Shown here: in pieces, positions 22,800-35,149 of the stretch
How the letters are laid out: every line of letters starts with the position of its first letter
Numbering within the stretch: position 1 is the stretch's first letter
Source: Stichopus chloronotus
Taxonomy: Eukaryota; Echinodermata; Holothuroidea; Aspidochirotida; Stichopodidae
Direction: 5' to 3'
Assembly: GCA_021234535.1 (NCBI GenBank)
Contig: CM037850.1
Location: 14,941,114-15,005,113 of the forward strand
Length of the DNA: 64,000 nt
Made by a program: the position numbers and the translations under genes
Notes under the pieces: model-generated
What the model saw: only the letters and a program-made list of their open reading frames with translations
Told to the model about the DNA's origin: nothing
The model's database searches: none

Positions 22800-24420
22800 A
22801 CATCTCTATTGTTTTTCATGGGGGTCAAAGGTCATTTGAGGTCACCAGAGCTTAAGGTATCAAACCAGTCAATGGGAGATATTTCAACAACCGAACGTTG
22901 CTGGAACTTCATAGTGTTATCATCGGTATCACTTAACACAAGTAGATAATGTCTGTCATTTTTATTGAGTTCAAAGGTCATTGAGATCAATAGAGGACAT
23001 AGTTTTAAAACCATGTAAACATAGTGTCTCAAGTAGGGAAAGGTGCTTGAACTTCAAAGGTGTTGTATTGGTTGCCCACAAGTAGATGACCTCTATTGAT
23101 TTTCATGGAGATTGAGGATCATTTAAAGTCACCAGAGGTTAAAGTATGAAGACATATTGAGGATGATGTCTCAGCGGCATCTGAATATAACTAGCACGTG
23201 AAACTGTCAAAATTGGTAGCAGGTGATGAGTGGTTGGTCTCTTTCATTTGAATTGCCCCGTGGGAGACTGAACACATATCATGTTTTCATGCTTAGTCAA
23301 ATGTTAAAATCGCAGAGTTAACTATCTTAGGGATTTGTATTTATAGCAAAAGCCGACATTTGTGGACCTGCTTGTAGATAACAATTCTGTAATATTTTGG
23401 GGAAGTCAAGTGTCACACCTTGTCATCACTGAAATGTAATAGGGTGGATCATTAACATATACCCCCCCCCCTTCTCCTTGCCAAAAATTAAAAAGATGTT
23501 TAATGGCAGATTTTCCTCAACAAGCTATTAAAAGTCCATGTTTTGTAACCCTCTCCAAACAATCATTTAACAACACTGAACATAGCTTGTATAATTTATC
23601 AGCAACTTCTTTGCCAGCAACTAGCTCCTTGTCAAGATTAACAAAGTACTTTGTTTTAGTCACCCTTCCCTAGTAGACTACTCCTATGCAAAGAATATTT
23701 TTCAGGTTGCCTTTGAAGACTTTTAGTCACACTTTGGTGTCAGAACTTTCTATCCAGATATGTCATCCGTTATTTTTGGGTGTGGTTTACATTCTTGTCT
23801 TCTGTTTTTCGATTTGATATGGTCCCTTTCTTTCTCCCTTGGTAGCTTTTGCTTAAAATGATTGTGTGTGTTTGAAAGAAAAAGATATTGGCAAGGAATC
23901 ACAAAGTCCTTGGACTTTCTACTTTATGGAGGTAAAAGGTCATGTGGGAGGACATAGTTTCAAAACCTTGTTAACCTGGTATCTCAAAAAGGAAAGGTAC
24001 TAGAACACTAAAGTTCGTGTGTGTTGGTAGACAATTGTAAATAGATGATCCCTATTATTTTTCATGGTGGTCAAAAGTCCTTTGGGGTTGCCGGAGCTTT
24101 AAGAGGGGTATCTCAGCAACCAAATGTTGAGGGAATTTCCAGCTATTATCATTAGTAGCACTTAATGAGTAGATGCTATCAGTTATTTTTGTGGAGGTCA
24201 AAGGTCATTTGAGGTCAATAGAAAACATAAATTGAAAATCTTGTACACACAGTGTCTCAAGAAGGAAAAGGTGCTCTAACTTCAAAGTAAGTGCTTGGCT
24301 TTCCATTGTGAATCATCTTATCGTTTTTTTAGGTCAAAGGTCACTCGAGGCCATCAAAGCTTAATGCATAAACGTCTATTAAGTCAGGTATCAAACTTCA
24401 ATTTGTTCATATCACTGGAG
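22800..24420 (-). repeat. AGGTCA-rich tandem array (about 140-bp units), with a non-repeat middle
   Basis: The motif GGTCAAAGGTCATTTGAGGTCA or close variants occurs near 22824, 22975, 23110, 23930, 24070, 24207 and 24333. Spacing is 126-148 bp where units are adjacent. Units share ...TATCTCAGCAACC..., AAGGAAAGGTGCTTGAACTTCAAAG and GATGACCTCTATTGATTTTCATGG. It is the reverse complement of the unit type at 11556-11990. The middle (about 23250-23900) is not clearly repetitive and includes a (C)10 run at 23463. Confidence 0.75.
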
Positions 24421-24429
24421 GTGATGACA

Positions 24430-25617
24430 TGCGATACAATATTCGCGCAGATGGAGTTGAAATCTCCAGTCGCAGCCCTCTCTGTATAAAGAGCCGTAAT
24501 AAATAGTCTTGCCAGCCCTTCGATATCTTTAAAGAGCAGTGGATATTTTTATTTATTCGCTCTCTTAAGTCGTTTTCGCCCCCGCTGACTGAAACTGATA
24601 ACTGCTCCGAGGAATACGACAAGATTAAGTTGCTATTATCGGATATAGTAATAAAAATAAACTGCGCTGTATCTTTCAGTTTTAGAACTGCATACTGGAA
24701 GAAAGAAAAAGACCATCTTCTTAACGAGACTATGGGGCCTTTTTCTACAAAGACATCGATCTGTATAACCACCACTTATTTTACCAAAAAAGAAGGTAAT
24801 TTGCTATGTAAACATACTAGTCTAAGTCCGGTCTATCAATATCATTTCATTTTACAATGTTTATCGTTTCATTGTACGATGTTTACGCTTGTGAGTATAG
24901 TGTTAGTATTCACTGGACGACTGAACGTGAATCATGAACATAAAAGATGAAAAGTCTCTAGGTTACATTAAGTATACACATTTGGTGTATCAGTGCTGCT
25001 CTATCAGAACGAGTAAAAATGTCACTGGCAAGTGTCCTACTGTTCATATAACAAAGTTTTAGATCATAGATCACTACATTACTTAGTTTATCGCATACAC
25101 TGACAATGAGAATATTAACTCCCTTCACATGATTTGACTCCCCTTTACTTCTTACCTTGCTACCATCATTAATAGGGCAATATGACATCGACATAAGCCC
25201 CGTAAAAACTACCTTGTAAGTTAGTTAAAGTAATCGACAATTCCGGATAAAGCTGAGGTATAAATATGTGCTTATATTCTATAGATATTGAAAAAGAAAT
25301 GTGTTGATATTTTTCTGTCCACTCCCACACACTTCTACTCTGATTTTTAACTTTGCAATTTAAAGAACAAACACTGAGGAAGAAGTACTAGAGATAACGA
25401 GATGATGACAAGTCAATTTTTTCTAAGTGCAGGTCGCAAGTCCAATATTGGGCGAGTCCACTTCAGTCACGAGTCATTTGCCCCGCCCCCTCGTAGCTCC
25501 AAGTATGGTCAGTGCACAAGTCAAAAGGTTGTAACTCTTGGACTTGAGCACAAGTTAAGTCACCATACATATATTGACCATCAGGATCTGACTGACTGGA
25601 CTGTTCGAAGTTGTTAA
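24430..25617. other. Non-coding stretch
   Basis: Overlapping open frames of 106-122 codons exist on both strands at 24407-24950 without domain, splice or start support; I do not call them. Confidence 0.4.
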
Positions 25618-25735
25618 AAGGCAAATTCTGCCGTTGTCTACTGTTACCAAGTATTGTAATTGAGTGCTGTCATAGAGACGGTACAGGAGCTTATGGACGC
25701 CCTGCACACATTTTGGGTAACATGTGTGTCGTACT
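25618..25735 (+). mobile_element. Fragment of an L1/Tx1-type LINE ORF1
   Basis: Translated (+), PSIVIECCHRDGTGAYGRP matches PSIVIDRCHRDGKGVNGRP in the ORF1 of the element at 39638-44273, and the DNA (CCAAGTATTGTAATTGA, GTCATAGAGACGGTA) matches closely. Only about 118 bp survives. It lies in the opposite orientation to the larger copy. Confidence 0.85.
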
Positions 25736-25739
25736 AGTC

Positions 25740-27985
25740 GCTGAATTTTCAAAAAAGAAAAAGAGCTCTTACACAAAAGAGAGCTGTGCGACACATTACT
25801 TGATATAAACCGGGGGACCATACCAGCTCGTTGTTAAAGTCCATGAAACCTCTGAAAGTGACTGACATATGTAATATCCACATTGCATTTTTCACTTATT
25901 GATCATTACACAACCCAATCCATTTTTCAACAATTTTGCTCAAAACTCTTCAATAAATGACCACAAAGATCGACAATCTACATACCTACCTACATCTAGA
26001 CTCTATTCAAAGTTCCTTCAACACAACTCCCTCCGTATCGTTCCACCGGCCTCTGAAATTCAATCCCATCTTTAGTAACCAGTCAACAAACAGTTCAATC
26101 CTTCAGTAAAAAGTACCTGAAAGTTATTATATCGAAGGCCACTGAAGTAACTTCGTTTGTTAAGTCATTCCGTAGGTTTCTATACAGCACGTTTGCTTTG
26201 ATCTAATTCTCTTTGGCAGGTCCTCTCACTAAGGTCGGGGTGTTGTGGGTGGATGGGGTTATCTTTCCGTTGCTGGTGCAACGGGCACAACGGTATACGG
26301 AATCAACAAACTGCTCAAAACACTACCCGTAAAGGTATACTCTCAACTTCCCACTGACAACCAGACTGCAACACTCGAAACACCTGATAACAAACAGACA
26401 TACGGCTTCTGGCACTCCAAAATGCTGAACACCAGCCAAGATGTCGGGGAACGAAAGACCAACTACCGTGCGACAAGATTCTAACCCTGGACTATACGAA
26501 CAGACGGACTAACATGGCAGTGGTGATGGACAGACTACAAAAATACGTATGACAAATCATGTGTCATGGTTGCTATTTTGTAATTTATATCTTTTCCTCG
26601 TGCTTAATATACAGTAGTCCATGCTAGCGAAAATCTGCTAAGTAGGTAGAAGTTCACCAAAGGAATACAATCATTCCCCTTGTCGGCCTCACACAACCGG
26701 ACCCTCCACCTAGGTGTAAGATAATTGTTATAAATACGTGTTTGACCACAGGCCTTTAAAACTGCAGCGTGGTTGCTGAGAGGTCTACAAGTGGCCCCAC
26801 TCTCCTCTCTTCCTCTCTTGAGTATTTGAGAAGATTTCTGCAGTTCTCTCTATAAACTTGTGCCTTTTTACCCTTTCCTTGTTTCAAGGATTACAATATA
26901 TTTCATCATACAGACGAGATTCTGATACAGCTGATGGAGGCAAATTAATCGTAAGGTTGCAGTCTAATTGGAATTGTTGGAATTACAAGGCTCGTGATTT
27001 GCGTGCTTTCACAATTTTCAGTTTCACTACGCCTGTACGGCGGACGGTAGGCTACGTGATGATACTGTAGCTCAAATTCGTACAAATGTCTTTACCTTCC
27101 AATGACAGAAACCTTCAAATAATACCCCTTCTGAAAATACCCCTGTACTTATGCTTCTCGAACAGAACCGCGTCCATTTATTAGGTCTTCAGCATAAACT
27201 TACCCTAACATTAACTTTGATAGCCAACCAGTGACTAAGGCTATAGCCTAGGCCTATCTGATATCGCAAAATGAGCCAATGGATATATCGTGAACAGCAT
27301 GAGGCCTAATGTAAAGAATTACCGACCGTTGCCTAGGCCTGTACTGTAGTAACTTTTTACCTAAATTTTCTGTACCCACATTTTGGAATAATGTAATCCT
27401 GCAAGAGCACTGAAGATCTTTCGCAACACGGTAATTTATTGGATTACTATCCGTGCGTAGCCTACGTAAAAGTTAGGGGTATCTTACTCGATGCACAGTC
27501 TGTGCATGTTACATATGCGTACTCTGCTGCATGTACTTAGTATGATCGACAAGGCGTTAACGTTGTCGATTTTATTTCAGACTTTTACTGATACGTCACG
27601 CAATTGCTGCATCCATCCGCCGCATTCGTACCAAAAGTTCAAAATCGAATGCCAGTATTTACTGATTTGTCAATATTTGTAATCATTATATTGAACTAAA
27701 TTTGCAAAACAAATTTTACGACTTCATCATAAATGATTAGTGATATCAGTTGAGAAATCTATGGTCTTTGTTTTTACGGCGTGCGAGGCAAGTGATTAAG
27801 ACTTAGCGCATTCAAAACAAAGGCTTAACATAAGAAATTCGCAAAAGGAGAGTATGGCTGCATTAGATTACGATATGCTATCGTAATCCAAAAAGAGTAC
27901 TCGAGAAAACAGCTCTATCAGCAGCGTGATCGCGAAAGCAATTCCGCCGAGAGGATGGATCTCCCCGTTCCACCATTAGCAAAAA
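25740..27985. other. Largely non-coding region
   Basis: A possible acceptor (TCTAATTCTCTTTGGCAG, ending at 26220) is followed by an open frame of about 85 codons to 26484 (...GYLSVAGATGTTVYGINKLL...) that ends in a stop. I do not recognise the product, and it may be chance. Nothing else supported. Confidence 0.3.
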
Positions 27986-27989
27986 GAGT

Positions 27990-28600
27990 GTTCGAGGGCA
28001 GCACTGTGCAAGATGAAGGCTGCTGACATCAGTGTGGGATACAAGTACCTCGGCATTCTACAAAACATAAAACCAAAGAGGAAGATGTGAAACACAAGGC
28101 TGCATAAAGATACAGAGACTACGACAAATACTGCGACAAGTTCTGAAATCACTACTCTATTGAAGAAACAAGATACAACCAATTACCACAAACGCAATAC
28201 CAGTAATAACATACACTGCCGGCATCATTTACTGGGAACAAACAAAACTAGAACAACTGGAGAGCGACGCCCATGACAATGAGCGGAGGACTCCAACCTA
28301 TAGCTGACACACATCGATATTCTGAAACACAAAACAAGAACAGGGTACAAATCCAGTAAGATGAAATGGCGGAATGGAGGACCGAGCACACGAGCAAATG
28401 GTCCTTCAAAAACAGCTACATGGACAATAGAAACGACAAGTATCGGAGGTGGCATCCACTCAAAACATGTATTGTAATAGGCTGAAAGGGAACAGACCGT
28501 TGAAGACTGAAACAGAAGCGCTTATAACAGCTGCACAAGACCACGCTCTCAACACAAAATGCCACAAAACTCTTTATTTCAACTTCTATCACTGACTCAA
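27990..28600 (+). pseudogene. LINE remnant (R4/RLE-type), RT thumb and C-terminal region
   Basis: In shifting frames the plus strand reads ADISVGYKYLGILQ, then IQRLRQILRQVLKSLL, AIPVITYTAGIIYWEQ, and finally PLKTETEALITAAQDHALNT. These match the region between the RT palm and the restriction-like endonuclease in LINEs of the R4/Dong-like group (a motif set common in marine invertebrates; clade by memory, not by search). Stops and frameshifts are numerous. Confidence 0.72.
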
Positions 28601-28739
28601 CTTCTATCATTGACTAAGCACCCTGGAAGATTCCATGTGGGGTTCTTACACATGCTGGTCCATCAATGATGGAGGAAGATGATGATATTACCATACCGGC
28701 TCACACACAACCAGGAATGGAAAGCTCTGCCCCAGCCGT

Positions 28740-28920
28740 TGCGCCTTTGAAACATCGTGGCATGAGGGTACATCGGATCGACCCTTAAGATCACAAGGCT
28801 CTTAGAGATGTCGATCAAGGACTGGACCACTGCCGTTACTTGCGGTGGGCAACATCTCACCAACATCGACATTAAGTTCGGTGTATTCCAGGGTGATGCT
28901 CTCACTGTTCCTGGGCTCCC
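28740..28920 (+). pseudogene. LINE remnant (same type), RT core piece
   Basis: The plus strand reads LEMSIKDWTTAVTCGGQHL then IDIKFGVFQGDALTVPGLP, corresponding to the NLL...W.T.L...GxxL...I.RGIFQGDSLSPLLF block of the RT palm. In an intact element this block comes before the YLGIL thumb found at 27990, so the two fragments are in permuted order. Confidence 0.68.
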
Positions 28921-29119
28921 AATCCTGTGAGCTACATGCTTTCGTCATGCCAAGCAAGGAATATCCACTTTAAGACCACGGAATGCCAAAACGGAAAAAA
29001 AAATGACTACAATTTAAGTGGCAATAAATTAATGTTGCATAAAAATTATTGTCACATAATTCGATATAAGTCTTTATTCGAAAACTCTGTCAATGCCACA
29101 CCAGGACTAAGACGTCACT

Positions 29120-29325
29120 TCGGCTACTTAGTTTGTGCTATATAACGACAAACAACATTGAACTCATTATGTGGTAGCTTTAACATAGCCACATAGCCTT
29201 TATTGAAAGTCATTATTCGTCGAATTCAATTAGCCACATAACGACCTATTTTAAGTCATTAGTCTGCAAACTGAAATAGCCACGTAAGGACATGTTATAA
29301 GTCGTTATTCGGTACACTACCAACA
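29120..29325. repeat. Short tandem repeat, about 46-bp period
   Basis: TAGCCACATA(A)CG-type starts at 29187, 29232 and 29278, each followed by ...AAGTCATTATTCG-like sequence. Three diverged units, with a possible fourth before them. Confidence 0.6.
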
Positions 29326-29329
29326 AAAA

Positions 29330-30586
29330 TCTTTACGACTTGATGTTTCTTTATTTGTTCAAGGCTAACAGACATTGGACTTTAAACTTTTAATTTTGAC
29401 GTTGGAGTATTTTATCGAGGTTGTTGGTTGAAGTACATTAGATAATAAGTGTTGTGTAAAAACGTACCTCTGTTTGAAGTCATGTGCATTCGATTTTAGT
29501 TTAGTTTCAGGATTGGACGCAGATTCATTAATAACTGCCCAAATTATGCAACACAATTGTTGATTGACGCCTGTATAAGATTCTTAAGCTATAAAAGAAG
29601 TAAAGGAAGGAGACATCTCATAGTTTTTTTCCCGGGTAAGTTATTATTTTGTGAGTAACTCCAATGGGTATGTTTGATTTCATGCTGTTTCGAACGTATA
29701 TTTTATCGAGGTTAGAATCGGCTCTCTCCATTCAACTTTTAAAAAGTCGACGCAAATGGCCTTGAAGTAGAGACATCGCACAGACGTATCTATTCTAGAT
29801 CAGTTTTCATCTGTCAAAGGAAAATAAATTGAAGGAATGTTTGTAGTTGGTAGAGGTAAATAAATGGATTAAAAGGAACTATTTCTGTTGTCTTTTGGAA
29901 GCTAAAACTAGCTGCAACGACATGAGCTTCCTCCCATGATATAAGCACTGGTCACTTGACTGGTCACTTGACTAAGTACATGCCTGAAAGTATTCTGACA
30001 TACAATACACAAACATATTACCTGGAAGACTTTCTCCCCGAGGTTGTTGGAGGCTTTTAAAAATCGTTTAACCTTTGATATTCTTGACACACACTTAAAA
30101 TAATGTGGTCAAGATGAAAATCTCTTTTCTGACTTTTGTTATGCTGCCGTAATTGAAGTCAGTCTAAACATGGATTTAGAATATGAACAACTAGATGTAC
30201 AAGTCATCCGATAAGAGAAAACATTGCAAAATGTGGGATGCATCGTAAAATCCATGGTCCATTAAAGTCACAAATGTCTTTACCGTTCTCAAAACAAAAA
30301 ACTGCACTATTTTAGGCTATTACAACATAACCGAAAATTTACCAATTGATACACGTTTTATTCAAATTTATCCTAAACTTTAAATAAAGGAAGATCCGTG
30401 TCCTTATTTGTTTTGAAAAAAAAAACACCCAAAGCAAAATTCTTTCATAACGTCTACCAAGTGACAAACATTTCTTTTCTGAATAACTATTTAATATAGC
30501 TTAAACCCTTTACGACATCTTACATTTAATCACAGTTTTGGTATAGTTTGAGTAACCACATCAATTTATCTGCTCTAATGTTGCAG
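29330..30586. other. Upstream region of the MAPEG-like gene
   Basis: No gene seen. The segment probably contains promoter or upstream intron sequence for the gene at 30587-31220; no convincing TATA or initiator could be singled out. Confidence 0.4.
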
Positions 30587-31220
30587 ATACACCATATATC
30601 GTCATTTAGATGTTTTAAAAAAGCCTCAAACTGGGGTAAAAATGGCAAATGATTACAGAACCGAGCAGCGAACAGTACGACTGGCATTAAGTATAGCGTT
30701 GACCTTGGTTTTGAGTGGGAGTTATGTGACAGTGAATTATCTACCATTACCAACACCATCGGCACCAACTCTATCAAATAGACTGGCCTTTGCTTTGCGC
30801 TATCTGCCGATATCCTTGATACCTCTCATCTTCGGTATCCAGTTGTTAGGTTCGATGAGATTCAACGATATGGAAAACATGGGAGCCAACCCCGTCCGAG
30901 AGAAAACGACCTACAAGGCATCTGTCGTATCCAGATATATACAAAATACAATAGAGCAAACTCTCCTGCATGTGCTTCTCCAATTAGCGCTGAGCACGTA
31001 TCTTCCTGATGAATATTTATCTCTTATTCCAATGCATATTAGCATATTTGTTGTTGCTCGTTTTGCCTTTTTGTATGGTTACATGGATGAAGTGAAACCG
31101 ATAAATAGAGCGTTTGGATTTGCCTTGACGTATACGTCAAATTTGTCGTCGTTTCTCCTGGTAATGGTATTTCTAATGTGGAAAGGACCTACTTACCGGC
31201 TTTCTGAAGATGGATCTTAA
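30587..31220 (+). CDS. MAPEG-family multi-pass membrane protein, TMEM79-like
   Basis: An intact 192-codon frame from ATG 30642 to TAA 31220. Hydrophobic segments fall at about residues 12-33, 52-74, 98-117, 122-145 and 155-180, giving a small multi-pass protein. SRYIQNTIEQTLLHVLLQL resembles the conserved helix of MAPEG proteins, and VARFAFLYGYMDEVKPINRAFGFALTY matches the C-terminal GYxxxPxxRAFGFALTFYPT-type block of TMEM79-like proteins. TMEM79 (mattrin) acts in Golgi and secretory membranes in mammals; an enzymatic role here is not shown. The frame stays open upstream of the ATG back to a possible acceptor (TGTTGCAG, ending 30586), so this may be the last exon of a gene with an upstream exon; the feature start is that acceptor. 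AATAAA signals follow. It is the only intact host-type gene in the window. Confidence 0.82.
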
Positions 31221-31531
31221 GTAGAACGATATCTTTTAAAGGAGAACAAAATACTGACTTGCTTAATATAAAGTATTACTATGGTTTTTGAGACACTGGC
31301 AATAGATGAACATCAACATGTCTTTTATTTTTTAAAAAAAAAATGGAATTTGAAAGTTCATAAAAAGTCCTTTACGAAGTTCTCAAATTGTGATGTCAAT
31401 TGTCAAATCTGACTACTCATATCTGGCAAATGGTCAAATCTAGGAGGGAGATATGATCGTTTGACACTAAAGTTTCATCACAGTAACGTTGGAATAATCA
31501 AGTATAGTTGTTCATTTTACATATGTCATTT

Positions 31532-31994
31532 AATAAAATGATAATCTATTGTTTTGTCTGACTTTGGTCTATTGCTTAGTCTGACCACCTCAATTCAATG
31601 TCCAAGTAAAGTTGTTCGTACAATTTTCTATTTCGTTATTCAAAGATTTCACTCTGAAATGTTATAGGCAGATTCCATTGGTACTGACGCAACGTCGGAA
31701 GGGTTGAACCCCATCTCAGGTCGATCGAGAAAACATAAACATGCCTTACAAATAAATTGAGGTCTAAAAGACAATTTGTGCTGGACATTTCTAGTATATG
31801 AGGTACAGTAAACATATAATGACCTGCATAAAATAAATTAATGTGTTCAAATTGTCCCTCTTATAGCTGTACAGTAAATACTGGATCCACCATTGTACTA
31901 ACGATGTGCTATGAAATATTGCTTCACTGTATTGCATTTCTGCATCACCTGTGCCACATATTGTGTTGAAATTGTGAGCGTATAGAACAATAAA
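31532..31994 (+). terminator. Candidate polyadenylation signals for the MAPEG-like gene
   Basis: AATAAA occurs at 31532-31537, 31751-31756 and 31989-31994, downstream of the stop codon at 31220. Which one is used cannot be told from sequence. Confidence 0.45.
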
Positions 31995-31999
31995 ATTAA

Positions 32000-33720
32000 A
32001 TTTCGATTCAGTAAAAAGACTTTGGTGATTTTGTTATGTTTCCAGACTACGACACATTTATTCCTGCTGTTTAGTTAAGTATAGAGAATTCCTCGACTTG
32101 CATAAATTAACCAGTCATGGAACAACCAATGACATTGATTGTATTTACATGCGAAACAAGTCATCAAAGTTAACTCATCGTTGCCCTATGGAGAAATATG
32201 TCAATACTTAACATAAACACACAACATAACGTAATACTTTACCATAGCTGTATGGCAACAAACCCATTTTAAAAGACACATAATTAAAGCAGTCATGATA
32301 GCGTAATTCATGATTAGAATCTCTTATTGCAAATAATTGACCAGGCACTCACAGTGAGGTATTAACATACATAAGAAACCCCCGTTCATTAAAAAGATGT
32401 ACCGTCTCACATTGTCGACAACAGTAGGATTAGATGCATGTTTACATGCAATGGTTTCTCCAAACTTGTCACAAAATATCAACTCAATGAGCCACGTCAT
32501 GAAAACAGAAAAATAAACAAACGGAATAAGTAAAGGTAATGAAGATATGTGATATTATATCATGTAAGGTACATAATTGAAAAACAAATCAAATTAACAA
32601 GATAGGCCTACTTAAATGTCATGTCCGACGCCTCCATCTACATGTCATATATGTCTTGATAAAAAAAAATTGAATTACGCAGAACCAATGAAGCGGTTGC
32701 TCGAATCCCATTAATTTATACCCCACCCCATTGCTATATCCTCATGCAGACACATTTTGAAAGAAGATAAGCAATACTCTTTAATATTTCCTTCTATGCT
32801 TTATCTAACTCGACATCCTCTGAACAGATAAAAAAGACGACTGAATAAAGATGACTGAATAAATTCCTTTTTTTTTTGTAGTAAGGCAATTACATAGACT
32901 AACATGGTTATATATAAGTTTATATCAAGTTTACTGATTACTTGGTGTTTCAGTTGTTGTTTGAAGTAGTATTTGGGATTACCAGAACTAGTGCTGAGTT
33001 CATCATAGTGTGTTGGGATCGCAATTTTGGTTTCACTTTGCCCATCGGCAGGCTACCCATTGTCAAGTGCAGTTGGAGATTAATCAGGAAATGATCCCAA
33101 GTTCAGTGTATAGAAAGCTCACAGTTAACCATAGAAGATAGACGTCTGAAAGAGGTCGACTTGATTTCTCCATTATTGTTCCATTTATAATTAATCGACT
33201 TGCTTATTAACTTCGGTCAGGATTATGATTGTGTAAAACATTGACAACCCAGAAAGACGGGAAATAGGCGTACATACAGAGATTAGCAGAGCAGACCAAA
33301 GATCCTTACTATGTGGCTATATCTACAGGGGAGTTACTTGAAGTGGGGGCTCAGCAACATCTCGATGACTTCAGGAAGACAGGCGGCACTACATAGTTCT
33401 TGAAGCTGGAAGTCATACGGAACTTTCTACTTTCTTATGTAAGATATTGTCTAGTGCAAACGGAAGAATGAGGAAAATGGCAGCGTTAACAAATTTAATT
33501 TCTTTTGAGTCTTTTCTGAGGTTTGTTTTGTCTGCTTTTAAAAGACATATGTATGGCTATAGTGAATGTACTATACATAATTACAGGTATGGTAGCATAC
33601 ATTGGGGAAAAGTGGTTATCGGAACTTGCAGAACTTCACAATTGATGGAACTGTCCAATCTGTCGTGAAAACGCTTTCGTACGTATGTCTAAAATTGAGT
33701 GGAGATTGAATCTGAGAATG
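32000..33720. other. Non-coding stretch
   Basis: No supported gene. A 73-codon open frame at 33447-33668 has no recognisable features. Confidence 0.4.
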
Positions 33721-33726
33721 AAATTC

Positions 33727-33842
33727 ACATCATTATCACCATTAGCATCATCATCAACACCACCATCACCACCATTGTCGCCACTAACCATCCTATCACC
33801 AGCACCATCATCGTCATGTTACCATCATCATCATTATTCTTT
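33727..33842. repeat. ATC/CAT/CAC trinucleotide microsatellite
   Basis: Imperfect run of CAT, CAC and ATC triplets (ATCATTATCACCATTAGCAT... to ...CATCATCATCATTATTC). Confidence 0.95.
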
Positions 33843-33849
33843 CAGTAAG

Positions 33850-34990
33850 TAGAGCGCCATTGTCTTGGCAAATTTACCAGTTTTTCTCCCGAACCCTCCA
33901 TCATTTTCACCCTCTGCCTTCCACTCTTTGCAAGACTGACCCTTAAGAAGCATTGGCAGCATCGCTAATGTAGCCTGGAAGTAATTTTTAGTATTGTTCA
34001 CTTACCAATCGGTATTTTGTCCATGAGTGTAGTGTACAACTACTGATATTGATCTTTCTTCCCTACATTGCTATTACATATTTCAGAGGAAGCTTTAGGG
34101 AATGGTGTCATTCAGGTAACTGCTTCATTAAACGAAATAAACAAAGCATATTAAGCACAGCTTGTATGCTTTGAATAATAATTACTTGGCTGATATAGGA
34201 CAAGTATATATACAATATACTTTCGTGTTGCTTCCTTCAAATCCTTCAAATCTTGCTTTGGAATTGAGAAAAATATATAGTAACAGTTACGTTCCTAGGA
34301 TTATTAAAAAGGAATGGGAATGGCTGGGACATGAAGGACTGACAAATTAACTAATCGATTGAGCATGCAGCCCGGGGGGTGGACATGATGGTTCCGGGAT
34401 TTTGGTCCCTCCTAAGGTGAAGTCAACTTCTAAATTATAATAAATCCAGATTTTGTTCATGTAACTTTTACTATTCATGCAGTGATTATATACAGGGAGA
34501 CTAAAAGTTTCACAGCGGAGCGGCCATCAGTTGATGTGCATCGTAGGAGAAAACTGTTGACAAAAGTGATTGCCCTGCACTGGAATGGCACCTCGTAGGC
34601 TTATTTTGCGATTTCTCTCAAGTAGGAGCGTCGCCAAGTTAAATGTATTTTTTGGCACGTATTGCAATGCGTCTATGATAGGACATATCAGGCGCGCATT
34701 CGGGACCACTAGCAAGGGAGGTCTTGTCTGAGGATCGCCTCTTGCGGACATTGCACTGGCAGGACCATCCAATGGTACGAAAGGTACAAGAAAATTCTTC
34801 TTAGTTGACCGGAAACTGTACTTCACTGGTGTACTTACCAGTCTGTGCCTAGTCTTCAAATAGAGATGCGAGATATATACAGCCGAGGAATTTAATTGTG
34901 TATGGACAGGTTTAAAGTGGGGCGGAATGATTCCCTCTCTGTCTCCTATATTTTCATGTCCCTGTCCCCCTTAACTGATTGACACATTTT
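33850..34990. other. Non-coding stretch
   Basis: A 110-codon minus-strand open frame (34859-34527) is present but has no recognised domain and no splice support. Confidence 0.35.
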
Positions 34991-34994
34991 GCCC

Positions 34995-35070
34995 ATGCTT
35001 AAATGATTGTGCCCTGCAGAGATTCCCATCCCGACTAACGGGATGGGCCTCTCTTGCAGGGCACAAGCAT
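34995..35070. repeat. Strong hairpin / inverted repeat
   Basis: TTGTGCCCTGCA (35007-35018) pairs perfectly with TGCAGGGCACAA (35055-35066), and CCCATCCCG pairs with CGGGATGGG across a 5-nt ACTAA loop; the intervening GAGA/TCTC also pairs. ATGCTT (34995-35000) and AAGCAT (35065-35070) extend the arms around an 8-nt one-sided insertion. It may be a foldback remnant or an RNA hairpin. Confidence 0.85.
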
Positions 35071-35149
35071 ATGAATGACCGACTGGATAGTGATTGTCTA
35101 GAACTCTTTAAACTTTTCGAACAAGACACGATGGGATTGAGGTGGGATC

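Noticed and set aside
24407..24950. Overlapping 106-122 codon open frames on both strands
   Set aside because: No domain, no conserved start context, no splice support; both strands open over the same stretch points to chance.
26221..26484. Possible last exon after a good acceptor
   Set aside because: Open frame of unknown product, no upstream donor partner identified; noted but not called as a gene.
32680..32715. Box-B-like GGTTGCTCGAATCCC
   Set aside because: No box A at a proper distance and no cloverleaf, so not a tRNA or SINE.
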